From positions 806,001 to 870,000 of the forward strand of contig JAPDOI010000195.1 in assembly GCA_029168955.1 (NCBI GenBank): DNA of 64,000 nucleotides, written 5' to 3'. Below, piece by piece: positions 52,768 to 63,007 of this stretch (position 1 is its first letter; every line of letters begins with the position of its first letter). Source of the stretch: Aplectana chamaeleonis. Taxonomy: Eukaryota > Nematoda > Chromadorea > Rhabditida > Cosmocercidae. Under the pieces are notes generated by a model. The model was not told the DNA's origin. It did no database searches and saw only the letters and a program-made list of their open reading frames with translations. Both the position numbers and the translations under genes were made by a program.

Positions 52768-52942
52768 CCAGAAGAAAATTCCGGTCCGCAATTGTGGACA
52801 AACGCTGTTGCAGCACGCAATGCGATGAAGTCGTGCTGGGACAAAAGTTGATCGTGCCGGGACTACGTGGTCCCACCAGTATTGTCATCGTGTCGCGTGC
52901 TGCCATAGCGGGTTTCTGCGATTGCGGACCAGAGATTTGCTC
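52768..52942. repeat. Inverted repeat related to the TACTGTG MITE arms
   Basis: CCGGTCCGCAATTG on the left and CGATTGCGGACCAGAG on the right, with further matching around TGCAGCACGC. Probably a degenerate MITE inside the hAT-like element. Confidence 0.5.
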
Positions 52943-53052
52943 TGATGAAAGCACTTTTTCAAGTACTCGTCGAAAAAGATTTATTTTGAAACACATATCA
53001 TCACTGGGAAGTTGAGGCGTTTCCATGTTTAATGAGGTTTGAGGCTGTGTTT

Positions 53053-53143
53053 GAGCTCATTACTCATCAGTTACGAATTACGATTTACGAGGATTTGAAA
53101 ATTACGATTTACGCAATTCAAAATTTCAGTTACGCACAGCCCT
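53053..53143. repeat. Right end of the CAGGGCTGTGCG hAT family
   Basis: TTACGAATTACGATTTACG repeats and the end TTACGCACAGCCCTG match the right end of 48287-49229. No left end is found nearby. Confidence 0.75.
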
Positions 53144-53214
53144 GACTCACTCTAGTGCTGTTGCACTGGCCCTTCGAAAAATTTCTGTGTATGATCCGGT
53201 AAAGGCTGTGTTAG

Positions 53215-53497
53215 ATTATTCGAATATATTCGAAGATCGAATATGTTCGAATAATTGTCAGTGTCGATAGTCGATTTCGAATAATAATCGAATATGAGGT
53301 TTTTTCGATAGTCGATTTCGAATAATGATCGAATATCTGTTTTTTTCGATAGTCGATTTCGAATAATGATCGAATATCTGTTTTTTTCGATAGTCGATTT
53401 CGAATAATAATCGAAAATCGGGATTTTTCGATTACTCGATAATCGAATAAATAATCGAATAATTTATTCGAATGTTTATTCGATTGCGAATATTCGA
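53215..53497. repeat. Minisatellite, about 52-bp units, right array of the hAT-like element
   Basis: Four to five units of TTTTTTCGATAGTCGATTTC followed by GAATAATGATCGAATAT or variants. Confidence 0.85.
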
Positions 53498-53599
53498 GCA
53501 CAACTATAGTATTTAGAGTTTGCGTACATGGCACAGTTGGGGCCCAACTTTCTCCCGCTCAACTAAAGAGCACTCATAGTCTCTGCCCATGTGTATTAA

Positions 53600-54676
53600 G
53601 TATTTTTATTCATACACCGGTGCGCGTATGAATAGCGGGCGTTAAATAGTATTAACGGCTCTCTAGTGCTAGTATACAACAACATTGAGGTTTTCGCATC
53701 ATTTGACTGCATCGCATACCTTCTGAGGGACTCACCAGCGGTGAACATTTGGGTAAGAGTAACCACCCTAAAATAAAGATAAGGACTCGGCTCTCTAAAT
53801 CCCTATTAGGGTGGCAGCGCTTTCATCGTCGTATTTGTGGAATGCTTTTTGAGTGTCTGTGGTGGCTTGCGGGCCAGCTAACTTTCCAGTCAATGCGCTC
53901 GTCTCCCGATATGGCTCTGCTGCCAATTCAAGGACCTCGGATGAATAGTAGGTTTGGCTGACCTGGGGCGAGGATTGAACCCGACCGTGTACTGCAAACA
54001 GGAGCACTTCCTGCCACCACGCCAGAATAGCGAGTTACAAGTATTTGGTGTGGGGGTACTGCAGAGGACCTAGGTTACATTAAAGGCACAGTACACCCTT
54101 AGACATGAATTTTGTGATTTTCATTTGTTTGTGTAGTATAACACGTGCCAAGCGCGAGATCTAAACTCCTCCAAATAAGCGAGGTATAAGCCACCACCAC
54201 AAGCTCGACCCCCTTCCGGATTTTCGACCTCGATATCTGCTGGATGGATGGATGAATTTCAACCGAGCCTATGTTCTTCACCGGTCTTTGTCAGTATCCT
54301 GACTCGCTCTCGCGCAACGGTTGAGAATGAAAAGAGATAGAAGCCTAAGAGGACTCGTCCACCAATTTTCCGCCCTCAAACAGTTGGCTTTTTTGAGGAG
54401 CCATAACTGCTGTTGTAGGGGTTCTTGAACGATTTCAAAGATACCGCTGTGATCAGAATGTGATTTTCTCCAGTATAAGCATTAAAACAGAAAAATAATT
54501 TTCTGGGTTTTCTGTGCCTTTAACCCTCAACCTATTGACTTACCTTTGATGAATCCGGCCTCTTGTCTCTAGGGCAATCCTGCTACAAATCGCTTACATT
54601 TTTCTGTTTTCGCCAAATTTGACCTATTTCTACAGAAAACGAAAAAAGGGCCAAAAATGGGCAGAAAACAGAAAAT
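53600..54676. repeat. Interspersed repeat R, copy 2
   Basis: Longer copy of the repeat at 44340-44770 with the same ordered blocks (GAACCCGACCGTGTACTGC, GGGGGTACTGCAGAGG, GTACACCCTTAG, CAATCCTGCTACAAATCG, GGGCAGAAAACAGAAAA). No coding capacity seen. Confidence 0.65.
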
Positions 54677-54816
54677 TTTACGCATACCTGATGGGGATGG
54701 TTTGCCCGCTGTTCTCTTTCCCAAGCTGCTCGGTCTTGTGCTCGATCAATCGCTCAAGGTTCATAACAACACCAAACAGAAGCAGGCTGTCGTGAACTAT
54801 ACGCCTAATGTGCTCA

Positions 54817-55902
54817 CAAGGGAACCACAATTAGTCATAGTGACCATTCCAAATGAAATGTACTTTCCTAGAACCATTTTCGGACGAAAAGTCCGAGTAT
54901 GCCCATCGCAGCTGCCTAGACCCACCCTGAGAAAAGTTATGAGCGTTTTTTAAAGCTTCGCGGCAAGGTAAGGGTACCCCCCATGGAATTTTTAGGGTGT
55001 TTTCAAATTTTTCTCCTGATTTCGCTAAAAACATGTATGTAGGGGTAATCTGGGGTGCTGAACACGAATCTGGGGTTTACTTGCCCAAATTTTTAAGGTT
55101 TACTGTAGGTTACGGTAGGTAACATGCCAATTGTGAGGCAAAACCTACCTCAACATTCCGATAATCGACAAATGGACATCAATTTCGTATTCAGCACCCC
55201 AAATAACCCTCACATAGAAACTTTGAGACAAATCTGAGACATTGATCTAACTACCGTATACCCACCGTAATCTACCGTAAGCTGAGAAAAATCGCTAAAC
55301 CGACATCAGATTCGTGTTCAGCACTCCAAATAACCCCCAGAGAAATAATTTGAGCATATTTCATAGAAGCACCCCGGAAATCTTCAAAAGTCGCGATTTG
55401 CCATCAAATTCTCCCCCGATGGGAATCTGTGAACGAATACAGTCGAAAACTCCGGAAAATCGATAAATGAACCTCAGATTCGTGATCAGCACCCCAAATA
55501 ACCCCCCAGAGCGAATTTTTAGTCAAATCTGGAATATTTTTCTAAAACGCTTCGAGAGCCCTCTAATTGGTATAAATAAACGCCCAACCAAAAATCCGTG
55601 CAAGTCCAAAACGCTTTTAGTCTGCGCAAGGTTTGGAAAATGTTTCTTTACCCAAACTTTGCTTAGTGGGGTAGTTTTGGGCGCTGAACACGATTATGAG
55701 ATACGTTTCTGGATTTTCGTAAAATTAATGCGCTCTTTGGAGGGTTTAATAGGTACGAAAATCAGAGAAAAAATGTCTATAACTTTTTTCAGAGTGGGTC
55801 TAGGCAGCTAATATGGGCATATTCAGATTTTTCGTCCGAAAATAGTTCTAGAAAAGCACATTTCATTTGGAATGGTCACTATGACTTTTTGTGGTTCCCT
55901 TG
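54817..55902. mobile_element. 1.09-kb foldback element F2 with 3-bp target duplication
   Basis: Ends CAAGGGAACCAC and GTGGTTCCCTTG, flanked by TCA (54814-54816 and 55903-55905); removing it restores the A codons for VLRALGG. Ar­ms of about 135 bp include AGTCATAGTGACCATTCC. The core matches F1 (41181-42247), the outer arms do not. Confidence 0.85.
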
Positions 55903-56219
55903 TCAGAGCCCTGGGAGGTTCATCGAGGGTCAGCAGCAAGAGAACCATTATCACGACATACAAGGCCATTTTTCAGCCCGCACTGGAGTACGCCCCACAG
56001 CTCTGGCAGCACTTGGTACCAGAAACTTCCTGGACCAAGAGGCAACGTGTTTAGATTGCAGCCCTTCGCATCGTCATGGATGTGCAGCAAGTTCCCCAAC
56101 CGAATCCCTGCATGCTAAGACCCACTATTACCCGTGAAGGAGTCCGGGAGGCCCTCCACGCTGATCACAATGGACCTATGGACGAATCCGTGCAAAAAGA
56201 GAGAGTTCAGACAACTTGG

Positions 56220-56627
56220 CACGAAGACCAATGAGGTTAGTTAGTATGAACAAAAGAGAGGGGGCGGGTGGTAAATGAGGAATCAGAGTAGCTGGGTGCA
56301 GAGCACAGAACACAACGGAAGGAAGGCTCGTGATGCCTCACAGAACTGAGACCCGAACAGAGGAGATTCACCCACCTTTGACATCAAAAACATTGGACAC
56401 TTAACCCATTCCAGGTGACCTTCTTGCTGCATGTGGCGCATAGGTACTCCTAAGCGGGTCCTGGATTCCTCTCGATGCCGGCCTTTTGTAGTAGAATCCT
56501 TAGGAGAGCTGCAGCCAGCCAGCCTCTCCCATGACAAAAACCCTCTTCACGGAGGGGTTGACGTCGGTTTGCATAGAGGTGATCTTCTTTCCTCCCCACT
56601 ACCACGGCACGAACGTACGGACATCTC
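56220..56627 (-). pseudogene. Inverted leader, 2A-like and PHD/endonuclease start of A6
   Basis: The minus-strand ATG at 56627, nine bases inside the element, is here in frame with the leader MSVRSCRGSGEERRSPLCKP. A stop and a one-base slip follow. The 2A-like motif AGIERNPGP (56479-56456) is preceded by ALLRILLQ. The PHD and endonuclease start are degenerate to about 56220. Confidence 0.75.
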
Positions 56628-56636
56628 GGCAGCGTT

Positions 56637-57653
56637 TGACACTGTCAACTTGGGCATACTGTCTGAGAAGCTATTGAGGTCCACCATCCCACCTTGACGA
56701 AACGATGGATTACCGCACTCATCAAAAGGCGCCGAGCAAAAGTGCTGTTCCAGGGACATGTCTCTAATAGCATCCCGATCGCTGCCGGTGTCCCTCAAGG
56801 AGGAGTCATATCGCCTGCTCTGTTCAGTCTTTACCTTGAAGATTTGCCCGTCCCCCCAAGTGACATCACAGTCGTTGAGTATGCGGATGACATCACCATC
56901 TTGTGCTGGGACAGAGACATTAATGAAGCTGCACGCAAGATCAATAGCTACCTCATCGTTCTGAAGAACTTTCTCGATGATATGATGCTCACTGTCTCTG
57001 CCGCTAAATCATGTGTCTGTTTTCTCCACTTACCCTAAGGAACGCTGTGCTCACCCCGTTGTGAACCGAGAAGACGCTCGTCTGCCTGCCGCACGTTTCC
57101 CGAAGCTGCTCGGCCTAGTATTGGATCCTTCGCTGAAGTTCCACAAAAATACTGAGCAGAAGCAGGCCACAAAGAAAGCAAAACTAAACGTCGTACGAGC
57201 TCTGGGAGGAACGTCGTGGGGAAGTAGCAAGGAGACAATTTCGACCACCTACAAGGCAATATTGCGATGTTCCCGAGAAGGTCAATATGCAAAGATGGAC
57301 GGACTCCCAACTGTGCGGAGTGCTTTTACGTGCGTAGCACACCAGGTTCGTCAGGGATCATTTAAATAGGATAGCCGTCAACCCCACGTTGGGGGTCGTA
57401 CCACCTGTAGTCAGCAACACCGAGATGGAACTCTTTAGGCGGGCTAGAAGTACCCTTGCCTCGTCACCCTGCGGTCATTCCCCTATGCTGATGTCATACT
57501 TCCAGAAGATCGATTGCAGTAGGCCTGACGAGTGCCCGGAATGAGGTAGCAATGGCCACACAACTGAGCACCTATTCTATTGCCCAGAGGCCCACCTCAC
57601 TGACAACAATGGATTTGTGGACGAATCCAACTTCGATCGCCCGCTTCTTAAAC
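56637..57653 (+). pseudogene. RT region of A6
   Basis: Sense-strand RT starting at AFDTVNLGILSEKLL, then a stop, KRRRAKVLFQGHVSNSIPIA, AGVPQGGVISPALFSLYLED, and the active site EYADDITILCWDRD (Glu-Tyr before the Asp pair). Continues with SAAKSCV, a frameshift, FPKLLGLVLDPSLKFHKNTE and the broken C-terminal domain. The catalytic Asp pair is kept but the frame is interrupted several times. Confidence 0.82.
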
Positions 57654-57766
57654 CTTAGACAAAAACCTTCCTGCGGCTGTAAAGAAGAAGAAGACGAATC
57701 CGTTACTGGTCGCCCAGTTTCTCAAACTACGTCAAAGCCTTCAATGTGGCTGCAAAGAAGTAGAAG

Positions 57767-58398
57767 CAATTTTGAACATGCACGAAAATCACATAATCTC
57801 CAATTATTTGAATTCCGAACATACTCGACTTTTTCAATGGCCATATCCTTCAACAAAAGCATGATGCATCACACAGCGCTTTTCTTATTTACTACTCCAA
57901 AAGTAACACAATCTGTACAAAAACACCAAAACGCTCCAACGCTCAGACCCCACCATAAGATGACACATTCAACGAATTAATGGTTAGGATACTGGAAAAC
58001 AGAGAAAACCCTAACCTCGACACCATGGATGAACTACAACTCGCTGGCTCAGCTCGCTACCGCAAGCTTGGGCGCAGAAGTACCTTAAAGCAATATGACG
58101 CGTCCGTAGCTGCGAGCGAATTCCCCCATGACGCCGAGGATGCTTGCTCTTGAGGACCTTTCGATCTGTAGCAACTGAAAGGTCAAACAACGTCGGTAAT
58201 AACAACACATCGACATGACATGACAAAGAAAATGACGACACATTTCAACTCCAACGATGTCTATTTCAAGGGAAAAAAACCAGGAAGTAGAACTTGATCT
58301 TAGTCACAAACTGCCGACAAAATGACCAGAGTCGCCTCTAACAGATTCACAATGCAATGTCAAGTGTGGATGGTTGGACATGTGGTCATCATTGCTGA
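57767..58398. other. Stretch between A5 and the SART1 stop
   Basis: AT-rich DNA, probably including the SART1 3' UTR next to 58399. I see no further gene or repeat. Confidence 0.5.
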
Positions 58399-61285
58399 TC
58401 AATCCTTCTTCAGCGATGTGCTGAAATAAACTCGTAAAGGTACATGAGATTACAGCACACAAACAATTACCGCCATTAATTTGCAGCCAACTGTGAGAAT
58501 GGCAGCAGGCCAGAATACCAGACCACAACCGTCTGGCTCAAAAATGAATTCAGTCTTTGGGCTGCCGAGTGAAATGCAATCAATAACGTACTGATCACTC
58601 CGTCCAGAGCCACTGAGCACGAGGTACGGGGTCTGTAACTGTTCCTGCTTCTTCAGCTGTTTCGATAACGTGCCAAGAGGAGTATCCGAACTGTTCATCT
58701 GGAAAAAAACGGCTCTAAGACCAGACCTGAATAGGTTGACGCATTACACCGAAGAACAATTTCAGAGACAACTTCCGAAGAAAAAAAGCCTAAATACAGG
58801 CCTGCTTCAACATCTCCTTTTTGTCCCTTCTTGAAATTCGCTTCTCAGTTTGTTTCTTTCCTGGATTACGACCGTGGAATCTAAACAGGAAAACGTATGA
58901 GCATTTTAGTTCACACTAAATACAATGATCTAAACTCACTTATAGGAAAGCTCCCGATATGCATCTTTTTGGTCCATGACGCGGCCCTTTTCATCAACGT
59001 ATTGGATGTTAACCTAAATATATCAGCTTGAAAATGAATACCTCACAGACAACGGCTGAAGAATTATTTACTTCTGGGAGATAGTCCTTCTTTTCAGAAA
59101 ACGGCATTATCGGGCCGCGACCAGTTGTCCCAAGACGATCAAGTTTTTTAGCGTACTTATCCTCGATGTCGCTGCAAGTAGGTAATGAAAACACGGTTTA
59201 CCAGCACAAAATACTTACGCAGCAAATATACTCACTATTTGCCCTGCTCAATTTGCGTTTTGGACTGATTTCGGAGATGATCGAGATTCTGCCCAGTTTT
59301 CTTCTTCACGTCGCTATCGTTCAGGTAACCCTGCAGTTAACCTTTCTACAAATACTCACAATATACATAACACAGAAACTCCAAATACCTTTTGCGCTGC
59401 AAGTTTGAGCATGGCACCAACTCCTTTGCTCACATCTGCTTCTTTTCCCAACACATTTTCATATTCGCCCTTACCGTCAAAGTCGAGAGAATCTTCGTCA
59501 TCAGAGTAGGCCTGAACAGATCGACCATCGCAATCAGAAAGAATTTCCGATATGAAACTTTGAGCGAGCAAGGAATTTATCGGCATGGTCTAAAGCAAAA
59601 CTACAAAAATTTACGGAAGATTGATTAGTTTTCATGGGGCTTTCAGATATTCCAATAGTTTCCGAGCTTTTCGACACAACGAATTGACGAAATTTGCATT
59701 TAGTATTTGAATACGGACCATGTAGGAGCCCTTGCTTGAGCTGAGTGGTGAAAAAGTATCAACCAATGCTATTTCGCGGCAAGCACTGCAAAGAAATTAA
59801 GGCCAGATTTGACCATAGCCAGGTTAAAGGCAGTATTTACGATAGAAACAATAATCGAATTTAGGCGGTAAATCGAAAGGCTCGAGGCACCCTGCAACGA
59901 CAATATTGAAAAAAAATGGCCAAAAACAAGCCATAATAATCCTCGCTTCGAAACTTGGATGTATTATGCCCGCTCCGCCCGTTTTATCGGCGACTGTTGA
60001 GGAAGGGGGTGGAGCGAGCATATCATATTCACGTTTTGTAGCCGTGCGAGCTTATTTTATTATTGCTAATTTTAAGCCGTCGTTGAACATTGTTGTTGCA
60101 AAGCGCCTTTAACCCTTCTATCTCTGGTGAAAACTGGAAGGCTATTTTATCGTGAACGCTGCCTTTAGGTGGAATTGATATTGATACTACCTCCTCTTTT
60201 GCCTCTCTAAGTTGTCGCTCGTCGTCACTGTCTATGGTGGTACTCGTTCCGGGCTTGTCGCTCCAAGCATTCTTGCCATCTTTCCGTGAAGAACGATCCT
60301 TCCGCCTACGCTCCTTTTCCATTTGGGTCTGCTTCCACCTCCTAGAACGAATCATTTAGCTAACACTCTCATCCAAGTTATGATGTAACGCTAAAGTCTG
60401 TTTCTAAACATAAACGAGCTCCTCATCCATTACTCCGCCTAATCCAGGAGCAGATTACGGGTCTACGTCCTGACTAGGAGATTCCTTAACAACTTCATGC
60501 GATCAGGAAATCAGCAAGCACTAACTTCACAGCACTTGTATCTTCTTCGTCGATTTCTTGCTTCATTTCGGAAACATCTATAGCATCTGTGCGATTTCCA
60601 GCCAGACCATAAGTCGGGATCTCTCCTGTAGTGGCAAGCATCATATTCATAGCTTCACACCAAAATAGGGAGAATGTCACCAATATTTCTGCAGTATTCC
60701 ATGGTGGAATCCAAGGTTACGGCTCCTTCCCTCACATCATTGCTGTGAGGATCACTGTGCTCGTCATCCACTTCCATTTTAATATCATGCGAAGAAACCA
60801 TTTTAAGGACCTGTAATATGATCAATTTGAAAGCAAAGTTATGCAGAATCACTTATTTTTACCTCTGTCATTGGATATTACGATTAAACGTCTACAAAAA
60901 ATTCTGGACAAATTCAGCAAATCCTGTACCTTTTGTGCAACATCTTCATCCTCTTTCTTAACTGTAACCTGCCTGAGACGGCGTGCTTTATCCATAACAC
61001 TCGCCAATTCCTCTTCCGCGTCATCTTCAATGACAACTCCTCCGAGCTCATTGACACCACTGAATTCGCCTAAAAATCGGACATTGCTGCAGACCGCTTA
61101 CCTTCGATGGATAATTTTCATACGGAGAAAGATTCCCATTAACTAGAAAAATCATCTCTGATATCAGGATCAGACGCGTTTGTTTCAAGAAACCCTTGCT
61201 TATGAGACGACACACCCTCTTCTTCGGAAAGACAAGGGAGGCTTGCCATCATAAGATGGAGTTTCGGGATGCAGTTTAATATGGT
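58399..61285 (-). CDS. SART1: U4/U6.U5 tri-snRNP protein SART1/SNU66, C-terminal half
   Basis: Exons, 5' to 3' on the minus strand: 61285-61144 (least sure), 61069-60930, 60810-60681, 60625-60526, 60341-60191, 59589-59389 (or from 59511), 59330-59236, 59171-59072, 59013-58940, 58880-58802, 58698-58592, 58420-58399. Phases all match and give 446 residues. Landmarks against human SART1 (800 residues): EEELASVMDKARRLRQ, EYCRNIGEIPTYGLAGNR, VSKGVGAMLKLAAQKGYL, IEDKYAKK, VNIQYVDEKGRVMDQKDAYR, KFHGRNPGKK, MNSSDTPLGTL and TPYLVLSGSGRSD, then a short last exon ending KKD. The protein recruits the tri-snRNP to the spliceosome in the nucleus. The N-terminal half (RS-rich region and early conserved blocks) was not found up to 64000; the next 2 kb upstream hold mobile DNA, so it probably lies beyond the edge. 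The intron 58801-58699 starts GC instead of GT. A TTAA-MITE sits in the intron 60190-59590. Confidence 0.92.
59824..60168. mobile_element. 345-bp TTAA-flanked MITE in a SART1 intron
   Basis: Left end TTAAAGGCAGTATTTACGAT and right end ATCGTGAACGCTGCCTTTAG, inverted repeats with a few mismatches. Lies wholly inside the intron 60190-59590, so splicing should remove it. Confidence 0.8.
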
Positions 61286-61555
61286 CTAGGGGAAGGACAG
61301 AATAGATATAGAAAAAAATTGGTGCATTGATCTTGCTGAGATCAAAAGCTATGCATTGTTGCCTAGACCACTAAACGAGCATTGAGAGCTCCTTACATAA
61401 CCCAACCCGTCGGTTAGACGGCGAAATGGTCAAGTAGATAGCGAAGCGGACTACGATACGGCGACTTGGATGGGTTGAGAGGTTCAAAACCCGCTGTGCA
61501 GCTCCTGGTTTTTGAGTGTCGCTAACACGATTCTCTTTTCATTAGGCTTTTTGAA

Positions 61556-62165
61556 AATTATTTTAAATTTTAATGTCCAAATTCATTCGCTTCATTCCGA
61601 AGAAAGTTCAAATTACAGGTCCGTTCTATTGGATTATTCCTATTCTGTGTTCTACACACTGAGTAAGACTCTGTTTGAGCGATTCCACGAAAATTTTGAC
61701 ACCTTATAAAATAGGAAACTTGAATAAAAGACATGGTAGTACTGGAAGCAGAGCTGTTTTTCACACCAGCAGCACCGAACAAAAGCAAAATCAGAACATT
61801 CTTCTGTTTCGTGGCAAAGACTTCGACTTACAAATGACGTGGATCGATATGTGGCGATCTTCTACAAATTTTGAGGAGACCTGATCCAAAGTTCGACACA
61901 ACACATTCGACCAGTTGACTTCATCGGTTTCTCCGAATTCCAGGTTTTCCATTTCTCAAGTAATTGCTCGTCTTCTTGCTCACTTTACACCCTACTTCCC
62001 AGCTTCTTTTTTATAAAGTGTCAAAATCTCCGTGTAATCGTCAAACAGAGCCTTACACAGTAAGAAGAACAAATAAAAAAGAATAATTCAACAGAACGGA
62101 CCTGTAATTCTAACTTTCCCTCCTGAACTAAGCAAATGAAATGGGACATTAAAATTGAAAATAGT
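61556..62165. mobile_element. About 610-bp element with 75-bp inverted ends
   Basis: 61556-61632 and 62092-62165 are inverted copies (ATTTTAATGTCC and ATTACAGGTCCGTTCT near the outer and inner edges). The interior shows no recognised gene. Confidence 0.7.
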
Positions 62166-62204
62166 TGTAAAAAAATCAAAACAGGTATGCAAAGAGGGTC
62201 CTGT

Positions 62205-63007
62205 GCTGCCGAGACGTCGTACGTTCGAACCGTGGCAGTGTGGAGGGAAGAAGATCGCCTCCGTGCAAACCGACGTCATCTTCTCCACGAAAAGGACTTT
62301 TATGCAGAAGATCCGCATCCAAATCAACGGTATCCGTCCTCACAACGGACCCATCCGAGCACAGCGCTCATTCGGTTGTAGAGTGGGATGGAAACCGTCT
62401 GCCTGCTGCTCGATTTCCAAACAGCTTGGTCTTGTGCTTGATCCGTCGCTCGAGTTCCATGAGAATACCAAACAAAAGCGGGCAGTCGTTAAAGCAAAAC
62501 TCAATGTTCTCAGGGCCCTGGGCATCATGGGGTAGCAGCAAGGAAACTATGCTCACAACGTATAAGGCGATTCTTCAGCCCGCCCTGGAATACGCCGCAC
62601 CGGTATGGCAGCATCTCGTCTCAGAATCCTCCTGGACAAGGATGCAACGAGTGCAGAATGCCGCTCTTCGTATCGCCACCGGATGTGCAACGAGTTTCCC
62701 AATCGAGCACTTGCATGCTGAGACCCGTCTGTTACCAGTGAAGGTTAGAGAAAGAGACAAAAGAAAGCCATTTTCCAATGCTACGAGCAAAGTCAACTTG
62801 CAAAGATGGCACGACTCACAACAAGAACGACTTCGTCTTCTGCGCGAGGAGCACACCAAGTTTGTACGGTGTCATCTTGAAAAGGCGGCGGTGAATCCTA
62901 TACTAGGAGAAGTACCGCCCCCAGTCTGCAAATCCGAGACTCAACTCGGAAGAAGGGCGAGATGCAAACTCGCATCGCTGCGGTCACTCTACAAGGCTCA
63001 TACATGA
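62205..63007 (+). pseudogene. Internally deleted family A element with a chimeric frame
   Basis: Begins with the A 5' terminus GCTGCCGAG (ATG changed to ACG), carries about 100 bp of leader, then jumps near 62302 to the RT just after the active site (SASKSTVSVLTTDPSEHSAH). The frame stays open across the junction for a time, then shifts. The later part has MLTTYKAILQPALEYAAPVW, VQNAALRIATGCA and QERLRLLREEHTKFVRCHLE. It stops near 63005 without the 3' tail. Neither 2A, PHD, endonuclease nor RT palm is present. Confidence 0.82.

Larger units (their letters stand above)
51519..53508. mobile_element. 1.99-kb hAT-like non-autonomous element with tandem arrays near both ends
   Basis: Ends TATAGTTGTGCT and AGCACAACTATA, flanked by the exact 8-bp duplication GTATTTAG (51511-51518 and 53509-53516). 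Each end carries a minisatellite of TTCGAATAA-type units (51548-51790; 53215-53497). The interior holds further repeats and no transposase. Confidence 0.88.
56192..57692 (+). mobile_element. Twin-primed family A insertion (A6) inside A5
   Basis: Flanked by the 11-bp duplication GACGAATCCGT (56181-56191 and 57693-57703). 56192-56636 is the first 445 bases of an A element in inverted orientation, with the 5' terminus GCTGCCGAGATGTC exactly at 56636. 56637-57692 is the sense-strand RT to the AAGAAGAAG tail. This is the structure expected from twin priming. Confidence 0.88.
54677..57766 (+). mobile_element. Family A retrotransposon A5, 5' truncated, hit by two later insertions
   Basis: The RT C-terminal region starts at about 54680 (FPKLLGLVLD), is cut at 54816 by foldback F2, resumes at 55903 (RALGGSS, TTYKAIFQPALEYAPQLWQH), reaches the 3' region at 56191, is cut again by A6, and ends at 57704-57766 with GGCTGCAAAGAAG. 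All reading frames are damaged, so it is an old copy. Confidence 0.82.

Noticed and set aside
57620..57766. Tandem duplication of a retrotransposon 3' end
   Set aside because: The 11-bp duplication GACGAATCCGT at 56181 and 57693 shows it is one copy inserted into the 3' end of another.
61411..61500. tRNA gene (GGTTCAAAACC resembles a B box, with an A-box-like TGGTCAAGTAG upstream)
   Set aside because: The T-stem and acceptor stem do not pair. At best it is a tRNA-derived relic.
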